NCBI GenBank assembly: GCA_038496445.1
Contig: JALMLS010000354.1
Coordinates: 310,001 to 374,000 of the forward strand
Source of the DNA: Trichosphaerium sp. ATCC 40318
Lineage: Eukaryota > Discosea > Flabellinia > Trichosidae
DNA: 64,000 bases
Direction of reading: 5' to 3'
Shown: positions 37,083 through 47,400 of the stretch, piece after piece
Layout: the number at the start of each line of letters is the position of its first letter
How positions within the stretch are numbered: the first letter of the stretch is position 1
Program-made: the position numbers and the translations under genes
Notes under the pieces: model-generated
What the model saw: the letters and a program-made list of their open reading frames with translations, nothing else
What the model was told of the DNA's origin: nothing
Database searches by the model: none

Positions 37083-40000
37083 GCAAGACCTTTTTCTATA
37101 ATGGGTATCTAAGACTATGTGCGTTCTGTCATATTATTGCAGGAAACTACCTTATGTGATACTCGTTCATGTTGTAATATCAATAAACTTGCTTAAAGCA
37201 GAACTTGTAAACTAAGAAATGACAGATAACAACCAAAGGTTTCTACCAAAAGATGTTCTCAATTAACGTTAGAAGCATTACAAAGCTTAGAAAGTTGCCA
37301 ACACGGTTTCGTGCTCTAGCTAGCTGAGGACATAAATACTGAAAAGTATGCTTCTTTAGGAATTTCTCCTTAGTATGCCAAGCTTGACTGTACAGAATTC
37401 AGCCAATAGATTTTTATAATACGCTACTATTTTCTTGCACAGCCTTATTTAAGGAACTGCTGGGGTTTTTAACGGCGCTCATAAGTATGTAGCACCAAAA
37501 AAGGTGTCACAAAAAAAAACTGCAATTGGCGAAGCTTTCTACTTTCGCTTTTACCTTACTGGAGCTACTACACGCCATTTAAACAAAGTAGTATACGACC
37601 CAACCTATGTGAGATGAAGTTGAAAGCGGCGAGAGCTTTTACAAGCCATAAGACATGCTGGTAACCGTTCAAAATGTACCACACCCCAACATTTGCATTC
37701 TAGTCCTTCACAAAAAGGTTTGCATTCTATGACAACAAACAACGTACTACTACTACGTAATATTGCTGACGACAGTCTAGTGGTTGTACTTTAAGTTGTT
37801 TCAAAGTTATTTAATGAAACAAATATTGTCACACAGAAGAAGGGTTTTTACGAGTTACGGTTTCATACTACTTGCGCATGAGCGACAAAAACAATACCTT
37901 CTATGCCTACCATACGCTTTAGTAGTATTCTAACTGTGAGAACAAGAAAGGAAAACGTTCGTTAGTGGGCTAAACCTTTTTGGGAATATTCAGGCTTTGT
38001 AAGCTGTTTGGACTTGGTGTAGAAATATGCGCTTTGTGGCATACACGTGAACACACGCAAGGGATAATGGTAAAAGAAGATAGTGGAATTTGTCTTGTGT
38101 ATGTAGAGATAGCTAGTTTTGATTAATAGGTTTTGCTAGGCGTGTGGAAGAGAGTTCATTCAGGAGTTTAGATTACAATGTATGTCCGGATCTTCGCTAT
38201 TTGTCAACAGCCAGGTGTTTTATAAATAGCTGTAACGTAAGTTACAAAGTAGAACAGTACCCCGTGAAGGTAGAGTAGTGCTGTAAGGTTTTTACAAAGT
38301 GTCCTCTTGTACATCCTTCATGTGCAACTCAAAGAAAAATATTTCTATGCAAAAAAAAACAAGTCAAGGTTTTCTTAGCGTTGTGCATATTTTAGCGTTG
38401 GAACTATGATGGGAAACCACGAAAAAAAAGAATGCAACGGCACAGCAACCTCCAGGTGCAGTCACATCGAAGCATCGGAAGAATTATATTTCCCCAATTC
38501 ACCCGACATTGAATAAATTTAAGAAAATACCCGCAAACGCTAAACTATCCCCCACAGCACTTAGATACGTATCTACAGACTTATTCTTAGGTTTACCAAA
38601 AGAGTCGTTCCGCGGGAAGCTTAAAAAGGAGTTTACGTTCTTTCTTTCAACTCGAACTTCTCTCGCAATTCCGAACTTGTCTCCACTACGCTATTTTCCA
38701 AAGATGCTTATTCCATCTCGCCAACACATATAGGACAGTTTCATAGCGAAAACCAACAGTAATTTTGGGTCTACAGCCTCAATAGCACATTCCAAAAAAG
38801 GAATCAGAGGTCAGAACTTTCGTGGTTACGTTCTTACGGCAAAAATAATCTGTATTTCGTTCATCTACAACAACTATTTTATTTCGTATATTTACATCTG
38901 TTTTTTTTTTCTTTATGTTACAATATAGAGCCTCATCGCATTCACAACACTATCGGACTAAAGTACTTTGCTCTTGGAGAGGGTAACAAAGACTTATTGT
39001 TTCTCATTGATAGTGGCGATTTGTTGCACGAATCGTGCATCAACGTCGTAATAAACTGAATTCTGAGCTTATGATGAGTGCTGGTTGCAGTTAAACAAGT
39101 TTGGTCTAGTGATCTCCTAGGCTTCGAAAGAGCGCTCATAACGATATCAAAAGGCGCCATAGTGTTCCTTTTAGACTGTCTAAGACGAACCATTAGTCTA
39201 CAAAAAACAAAAAAAAAAGGAACAAAAAAAAAGCAAAACAAGAAAAAGGGAACAAGCAAAACAGTTTGAAACCAGAAAAAAAAAAAAGAAGACGTACTTT
39301 CTATTTACTCTTTTGCATGGTGACTTTCTACGTGTTGATACTACTTTCTGGCATGAAGGATGTTGATGTTCTCCTTTGTAAATTACATCTCTAAAGGGTA
39401 TCATTAGTACCAAGCGGACGCAAGAATATGAGCGTAAAAGTCACTCAAAAACTCAAAAACCAAAAAGAGAGAAAAAAAAACGCTAGTTGAACGATGAATT
39501 CAAAACGAACTAGAAAGTATCTGTACGTACAAACAATGTGGTGCGTAACAGTTTCTTTGTACTTGTTTTCTCGCAGGACAACCTTGAGTAAAACAACGAT
39601 AGTATGTGCGTTTAAAGGTCATTCCTTTAATCTGTCTACCGCCAATGTTCCTACAAGAGGTATAAGAACAATAATAACTCTAAGGTCAACAGACACTTTA
39701 TACGTACCTCCACCTGTACCCATCAATGGTGACGGGTGAGTTATAAGGAATAGTAACTTTTGTAGTTGGAGCACGAGGTGTTGTTTGAGAGCCGCACATT
39801 TCTGGTTAATGAAAATTTCAACGTCTATTTTTGCTTACTTCAGAAATTACGAATTTTATCGATTTTCGGCTATACCATTTTATCCTTAACTTCTATTACC
39901 TAAATCTAACATGAAACAAAAAGAACGGCGGTTGGGTAGTGTTGAACACTTTCCCTTTTTTGGCAGTATAGCAAAAGGGTACCGGATGTAGTCAAAACGT

Positions 40001-41775
40001 ACAAGTGGTGATATTTATACGTGTTTGCAAACTACGAGAAAAGGTCTACAGAAAAATTTGCCCGAACACTCTAAAAGTAAATAGGTTGTTCCCAAATTGG
40101 TTTCCACATCAAATATGACGTCTATAGAACAGACAAATACGACCTAAAGTGTTTCTAAAACCAAAATCAAAAAAAGTACGAATACACCCGACCATACGCC
40201 TAAAAGTACTACTAAAACGCCTAAAATAAGCTTAAAAAGTGTTACTGTGCAGGTGTAGCTTTTTACGCCAAAACGTGTTGTAATTTGACCCAATCGCGTT
40301 GTGAGCGCATACACAACGACAAACGGCGTAGATTTCGCAAAATTGTGGCAAAAAAACCTTTCAGCAAAAGACGTGTCTTTTGACATACACGTGTACACAA
40401 GAGTCGCCAACGGTTGATACAACGGTAGAAATAGTATCTATAAAACGTTGTGCTACGTTCCTACAACGAACTGATTTGTCAGCGACATGCCAAAATAGTC
40501 CGGGGAGCCAAAATGACAGGTCACCTTAAAAAAGTCGAAAAGGTATCGGTAACGCTCGTTTTTATGCTATACTGTATGAACCGGTGCTTTCCGTAGCGTT
40601 TTATAGCGAACTAAAAAAAACTTATTCCGCGTCTAAAAAAAGCTCAGGAACTACCATAGAAGTGTCGGGGTATGTTGCTACGTTCTTTTTGCATATACAA
40701 CTTATCTAGAGTTATAGCTAGGGCTGATACCGGATATTTAAGTTTTAGCGGCTAATTTACCCGATTTTTTTGTCTGTCAAACCTCATGATTGCTACAGCG
40801 TTTAATTAACGTTATAGAGATCAAGGACTACCTTTTGTGTAGTTTTGCACTTTTGGAAAGAGAATACTTTTTTTGTAGCACTTCCGATACGGTTTTGAAT
40901 CTCGGTACATGTGTCATTAATAGGTTCACTACAAATGCAACGTTTTGTTTTCTTAACGTGTTCCCATAGGTTTTTTTTTTATCGAAACACGCGTCGCAAC
41001 GATACCTTATTTATAACAACAACAGACAAAGTGGTACGCAAACAAACCCGAAAAACAAACGATACAGAAACACGTAAAACTTCACAAACTCGCACGAATT
41101 TTTACGCTTTTTTTAGATCTTTTTGTCCAATCTATGAACCAAATTAACATACATACTTTGTACCTATGTTTGGCGCAATGGTACAAATCATTGTGTTTGT
41201 GCGGTAGATATATTTTAGCCGCTGTGTTCACGTGAAACATCTTTCTTAGTTAGGTAAACAAATATCGCGTTATAAGTCCAAGCCTCTTACGAGTAGACCA
41301 GCGAGTTTTAGACTACGGGATGCAGCTTGCAACACGTAGCAAACTAGCGACAATTTGAATCAAATCGCGGAAATTAAAGTACCGGCCATGTTGTAGCTAA
41401 AATAAAGTTGCATGAACAAGTCATTGACTTTTAGGTTACAGTTTTCCCGGGTACGAAAACTCATTGAATTTGTATCGATTCTATATTTTCGCGAATATGA
41501 ACATTGTAAACAAATCAACCTAGCAAACTTTTCAATGAACAAAATGTGTCAAAAAAAAAATGTCAAATGTCATTGCACTGCACCATGATCAAATACAATA
41601 CTTCACCTAGGTGAAATTTAATTCACTAGTCAATTAGTAAATTATTGAGATATCTTTCACACAAAGTTGTACAAGCAACTTCGCCTACTTGTCAACATTG
41701 TTTTTTTTTTCGTTTGCTTTTTTTTTTTTGTGTTGCACAAATTGTACTTGAAAAGGTCAAAGCGGTAATGTAAAC
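37083..41775. other. Gene-poor region, no supported gene
   Basis: 4.7 kb with no clear conserved frame. Weak candidates follow. On the + strand, 38928-39056 reads GLKYFALGEGNKDLLFLIDSG after a good acceptor. A 75-codon frame lies at 38509-38733 (+) and an 82-codon frame at 39494-39739 (+). A 92-codon - strand frame at 40144-40422 has a hydrophobic C-terminus (LFKLILGVLVVLLGVW). No transposase, reverse transcriptase or RNA gene is recognised. Confidence 0.4.
40144..40422 (-). CDS. Possible small membrane protein
   Basis: A 92-codon frame whose last 40 residues form one or two hydrophobic helices (TLFKLILGVLVVLLGVW then VFVLFLILVLETL). It has no homology I can name. It sits in an otherwise gene-poor stretch and no splice partner was found. 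Small hydrophobic frames arise easily in AT-rich DNA, so this may be chance. Confidence 0.2.
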   Translation of the reverse strand: MYQPLATLVYTCMSKDTSFAERFFCHNFAKSTPFVVVYALTTRLGQITTRFGVKSYTCTVTLFKLILGVLVVLLGVWSGVFVLFLILVLETL

Positions 41776-42662
41776 ATGTCGTTTGCAGACTTTCAACATA
41801 ATACGCCACAAGAATGTGAGAGCGTCTATGAGCTCCAAAAGATAGTTGATGATGCTGTTTTCAGATACCACAGGCTACAAGAGTGTGAAGAGATTCTATG
41901 CACGTCAAAAGATAATATGGCATTCAGAGATCAAGTGTACGAGCGTTTTTGCATGTAGACAAAAAACAAAAGGCGGAAAAGCTCAAACGCTTTAGCAAAC
42001 GTAAAATATACGATGTGAGAGATGCAATGAGACGTATACGCATAGAAATCAATAACCTTTCTGAAAAGAAACTAGAAAAGGTACACGAATGCTTTTACGA
42101 AGACCATTGCATAATAACAGCCTAGTCTGAATCACGGCAGTTCACAAATACCAAAAAGGAATTTTTAGCCGTAACCCAAAAAATGAACGAGCTAGAGGAG
42201 CGTCTTCAAGCTACGTTAGCCGGTTTACCGCAAGTGTGCGTATATTTCGTTTTCCAATATGTACTAACGTAGTATTAGACGATCTAAGCCTCCCAGTACA
42301 CCACTATTTAGAAGTACGTTCTTATTGAGAAAAAGTACTAGAACGTTTGCTAAGTTTACTCTTTTTGTTCAGATTCGAAAACGCTCGAAAGTGACATTGC
42401 AATACACATTAATACCCTAACAGAGGAGAAACCGGTTGGCCTTGACAGTATATCTACTAATCTGGGTCAAGTAAAGCGTTGGAGTACAGAACAGCGAGAA
42501 ACAACAGCACTACTTAATGCACAACAAAGTGCAAAACAAGAGAGCGTCAAAAAGCGTTTAAAGATACTTATAGTACTTACATCCGTTTTACTTGTGCTTG
42601 TCATACTTGCCGGAGGTGGGCTTGCTCTGTGGTGGTACTTGGACGAATATACAAACTCTTAA
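41776..42662 (+). CDS. Tail-anchored coiled-coil membrane protein (SNARE-like architecture)
   Basis: Several short exons spell a charged, helical cytosolic part followed by a single C-terminal membrane helix. Visible segments are MSFADFQHNTPQECESVYEL at the start, KRKIYDVRDAMRRIRIEI (about 42000) and TQKMNELEERLQATLAGL (about 42175). Near the end come VKRWSTEQRETTALLNAQQS and the helix LIVLTSVLLVLVILAGGGLA, closed by WWYLDEYTNS and a TAA at 42660-42662. The layout resembles SNAREs, with heptad-rich helices then a tail anchor, but I do not see a clear SNARE zero-layer residue. The joint near 41900-41960 is uncertain; an intron starting in CACGTC at about 41900 keeps the frame. Confidence 0.6.
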
Positions 42663-43163
42663 ACCTTCATCAAGGCACAAAACACATTTTTTTATACCGG
42701 CACGTAGCACGTGCGATTTAAACGTGCAATTGTACAATAATAAACGGCGCCAGTACTTGTTTAATTCGTACCCGGACTCCCATTTTATTACGAACTATGT
42801 ATCTTGGTGTTGACAGTTTTTTTTGAAAAAACCGCACAAGAAAAAAACTGAAGGGTTGAAAATCTCAGGACTCGCCACAGAAAAGGCAACGAAGGAGCAA
42901 AAACCAACGCTGGTAATTATGGTACGTGCGCTACAGCCACGTATTTAAATTGTGACTTTAATTACAAATGTTGCCCAATGACGCAAAAATACCGTGCTAT
43001 ACTATATAGCGTGAAATAGAGGATGCCGAAGCGAAAAACTTACGTATTTGTTCTAGTCGTACAACAATAGACGCAACGGTGGTAGACAGCAAAATAGACC
43101 ACAAAACAACAATCGGTACACCTTTATCTAGTCAATAAGCTTTATAAACTAATTCAAATTCAG
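42663..43163. other. Intergenic / 5' end of the ERH gene
   Basis: About 500 bp. The first ERH exon with its ATG must lie here or be very short; I could not fix it. A coding-like run at 42855-42930 ends ATTATG just before a GTACGT donor and is the best candidate. Confidence 0.35.
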
Positions 43164-43656
43164 AGGTGGTGGAGCTAAGCACACGATACTTCTAGTACAA
43201 GCAAACAAGTGAGTTGTTAATGCACTAACGCAACGAAGCTGTCATAATATTCTTCTCACACAAAAATTAGCCGCCCTAACTCAAGAACGTACTATGATTA
43301 CGAAACAGTATCATCTGCTATGAGTGGTACGTCTCGGCTTTAACGTCAAAAAAAAAAACTTGACAGCACTAAAAAAACGTCTAGGAATCTGCCAATTGTT
43401 TGAAAGCGAGTTAAAAAAGAGAAATCCTGGTAAAAGAAACCTAGAATATGGTATTCAAGATTTGTATGATTACGTAGACAGCCTAGGAGATATGGGTTGC
43501 TTAGTGTACGCATATCACTTCGTCTTTTTAATGCTTTGTTATTATTGACTTATAAATTAAAGATTGAACACCAATACCCGCAGCTATGAGCCACATGATA
43601 AAGTATGGATTAAGACCCGTGTTACACGTCACTTGAAGCAACAAGTTGGCCAATAA
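43164..43656 (+). CDS. ERH: Enhancer of rudimentary homologue (first exon not located)
   Basis: ERH is a small, very conserved nuclear protein that dimerises through a beta-sheet and works with RNA-processing and gene-silencing factors. Four exons (43164-43208, 43271-43326, 43385-43505, 43563-43656) join to KHTILLVQANNRPNSRTYYDY, ETVSSAMSGICQLFESELKK, LEYGIQDLYDYVDSLGDMG, then TRSYEPHDKVWIKTRV and a stop (TAA 43654-43656). These align along the full length of animal and plant ERH, including the HTILLVQ start block, the IYDY-like segment and the Y-x-P-x-x-K-x-W-I-K block. Length, about 100 residues, matches the family. The initiator ATG lies in an upstream exon I could not place. Confidence 0.9.
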
Positions 43657-43933
43657 ACTTGACTCCTTTTTTGTAAAACAAAACTAAGTTTTCTTTTTTT
43701 AGTTTGTCAAAATACGCTGTTGCTAACTACAACTGTTGTCCTTTTGGAAACACAATTTTGCGTTAGGTTGGCTTGACAAACATGACATTGAACGAAGTTT
43801 CATTGACAAATAAAGTGACATGTTGCAACCATTTTATTTTTTTTACTTTAATGCAAAATTGTGCCAATATGATTCTCTTTCTGCTATGTACAAGTAATGA
43901 GAATACTTCATGTTATAAATAACGCTGGCTCCT

Positions 43934-44372
43934 CTATTTTAGAGCCTCCTCCTTTAGTGTCCTCAGATTGTTTCGTTGGTCTAGTGTCAACTTTGACACT
44001 TGCTCTTGATTTATGTTTTTACCGAAAGATCCTGATTGCTTAGACAGTACGTTGATGTAGTCTTGCCATTTTGTAACGAACCTAATAAACGAATATAAGT
44101 GATTTCAGTTGTAACAAAAGAAAAAGCTGCATTCTCAACGACAAATGGATTATATTAACGTACTCTAATCTGTGGGCTGTCTTTGCGTCTTTTATTTTTT
44201 TGAACTCTTCACGGACATAATTATCGCCGATAATACGCATGTCCTTCGGTAATTTAACCTTATGAATGCCTAATACACTATTATATTCAATGTTTGTGGA
44301 TATGTACCGCTCACACGTTTATTACGTACGTAAAATGTTTCGGTACAACTGAAGTACTACAGGCCCTGACAT
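43934..44372 (-). CDS. SDHAF3: Succinate dehydrogenase assembly factor 3 (ACN9), LYR-motif protein
   Basis: A mitochondrial matrix chaperone that protects the iron-sulphur subunit of complex II during assembly. Three exons on the - strand (44372-44330, 44269-44164, 44081-43934) give MSGPVVLQLYRNILRIHKVK with the LYR motif. They continue with GDNYVREEFKKIKDAKTAHR, the G-D-x-YV-x-x-EF-x-x-x-K block of ACN9, and VTKWQDYINVLSKQSG, ending in TAG (43934-43936). Total length is about 98 residues, close to the family. The second donor must be read as GA|GTACGT to hold frame. Its presence implies respiring mitochondria with complex II. The start lies 102 bp from the LRR-PP2C start on the opposite strand. 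Confidence 0.9.
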
Positions 44373-44474
44373 TTGCGATGGTTGTAAAAAAGTTTCGTAA
44401 CTTGAAAAAAGTACAATTGCTGTCGTCAACCAAAATCGCATTACAAATGCAGTCTGGCGCACCAATTGACGTAC

Positions 44475-47400
44475 ATGGGCAATTACGGACCCTTTAAGAG
44501 GGAAGCCAAGAGCAATGATGCTCAAAAACCCAAGGTCGACTGGAACGCTCTAGATCCTGTCTCCAAACGCCTTGATCTCAAAAACAAGAACATACGCGAT
44601 ATACCTAACATTGTATCTCAATTTAACCAGCTGACATGGCTCAATATTCCACACAACAAACTCATAGCTCTGCCTGAAGCGCTATGCGATATAATTAGTC
44701 TGCGAACCCTGAGAGCACAAGGGAATCAAATTGAGGCGCTAACGCCGTCTTTGGGCCGGTTGACTAATCTGACCTGTCTCGATCTCGCAAAAAACCAGCT
44801 GATCGACGTTACACCCGATATAGGCGAACTACATAACCTTGTGGAATTAAATCTGCATTGGAATAAGATAAAGGCGGTTAGTGACACTCAATACGCCCAA
44901 CACTCACTAGAGTACTAGCTTCCTGTAGAAGTGGGCAAATTGACGAAACTGAGACACTTAAATCTGTACATTAACAGGCACGTCAAATTTACACTCGGAG
45001 TTAAACTAAACGTGCTGTATAATATGCGGGTAAATTATAAAAAAAACATACTCACAAAAAAAAAAACAATCAAATTGAAATAATCCTTGTTGCGGAAGTA
45101 AAATGTGCTCTATTTGATTAGTTCATGTTTTATCTCTTATGTTACTTTCTTTTAAAGTTAAACGCATTAACAACCTTTCACATCAATATTGTACACCGCC
45201 ATCAAAAACCCCGCCTACCTCTCGTTGTGAAGACAACGAGAGGTTTTGATTTTTTTTTCTTTTGTTTATTAACGTGTGAAATTAGATTAACGGATTTTGC
45301 TGCAATGGAAGATCTAACAGCACTACAAGAACTCGACCTTGCTCATAATAAGTTGACATCCTTGCCAGAAGGATTACTTGTTTTGGAAAACCTCACGTCC
45401 CTTAACTTGGCAGGAAACACAATAGATACGCTCCCACCAGAGGTACATTCACAATCTTTCTTATTGAAAAGTGTCAAGTGTCACTTTTTTTTTTTTTTCG
45501 GATAATTTTAGGCACGCTGTGTACATTTCTCACTCAAGTCTGTTTTTAGATTTCTGCATTTACAGCTTTAAAACATTTGGATTTACAGTGTAACAACATC
45601 AAGAATATACCAACTGAAATTGGGCTACTTAACCTTAAATCGCTTAAATTGCGATCAAATCAACTGAGCGTTTGTCCTGATACAATGGCGAATTTAACTC
45701 TTCTACAAGTACGGAACAAAAAAACCAAAACATGATGTTAACTACGTTGATATCAATTGCGTATTGGTTGTTTTACAAAATTTTGTTGATTTTTGTTAAC
45801 GCAATTGTCTCTACGCGCGTAGCGCCTTTTAAAATTGTTAAGAATATTGTTTGGCGTCTTTACTAATTAATTAAGGATTTGTATGTCGAAGATAACGAGC
45901 TTTCTTCATTACAATGGGTTGGAAAAATGACTAAAATATCTTCACTATTCCTCTATAACAATAACTTAAAATTACTGCCATCATCTATTGCAAATCTTGA
46001 AGGTCTCAGGATACTTGACTTGAGTCACAATAACTTTTCTAAGCTTCCAAAGTCTCTTGGCAAAGTATCATCTATTGTTAATTTACTTGCTATGAATAAT
46101 AACATGAAGAGCGTGGACCCAAGGGCATTAGCAGGTGCGCACGTTTGTTGACGTTTTTTTTTTTTCCAAAGTCAAACCGAAGATTTTATTTCTTTACCGC
46201 CGCCTGGTGGTAGTGCGTGTAATTAATTGCTTGTTTTCTTTTTTGGATTACATTTTATTTTATCTACCGTCTGATTGAAGTTTCAATGCTCTAACAATGG
46301 CGTTATACGTGAATTCACGAAACGGAAGTTCTCGTTAAATTTTTAGTATTATGTTTAGTAACATCAAGCCTAACTCTTTTAAAAGGTCTTCAGTCTTGTC
46401 AGGATCTAAACTTATCTCACAATATTATAACAGTATTACCACCTACTGTAGCATCAATGGTTGAGTTGCGTAAGCTTATTCTCAACAACAATAAGCTTTC
46501 CAACTTTCCTGTAACGAAGGGTATCACAGATTTAAGGTGGCTTGAAGTAGGCGATAATAATCTTACAAAATGGCCGAATGTTACACACCATACATCATTA
46601 TTGACGCTTAATGTATTTGGTAATAAGCTCACCAATGTCCCAGATCAACTTGAGAAACTTGCATCTCTTCAGAGTTTATACTTATCATACAATCCGATTT
46701 CGAAGTGGCCTGCTATACCAGTAATGAAGAAGATGACAAGTATAACAATTTTACATTTGGGAGGATGTCAGTTGAAAAAAATACCTGATGCTGTTTATGC
46801 TTTACCAAACTTGAAGGATTTATGTCTATCAAATAATTTACTTGATGTCGTACCCGATGAGATTGGCCAATTAGCAAATTTACAAGGCTTAAGGTGTGTG
46901 CTTAAACAAGTTTTCTTTCTTGAAATCTTTTCACGTGTTTACGTCTTATAATCACTATACTGCTTTGATGTATTCATAAGCATTTTATTTTATTTTTTGA
47001 AAGTATCTACTCTTTGTTAAAGCGGGAAAAAGCGCTTTAAGAGCCAGAGATTGAAGATTTTTTTTTTCGGAAAAAAAAAGGCTTTGTTGTCGTTTCATGC
47101 TTTTGTACCGTTTCTTATTACGTTTTAGAATGACTGCAAATATTATTACAAACGTCTGTGATGGCATAAAGGATTTAGCAAAACTACAAGAGCTTGATCT
47201 GTCCCATAATAATTTAGTTGATCTACCAGCTGTTTTTTGTACTTTAACAACGCTCACTGATCTTGATTTATCTGGAAACGGCATTCAATATCTTCCACAG
47301 GAATTTGATAAATTAATACGTATCCGTCACCTTAAGATTGCATTCAATCACCTCCGTAAAGTACGTACAAGTTCTTTTGAATACCAAGAAATCAATCCGC

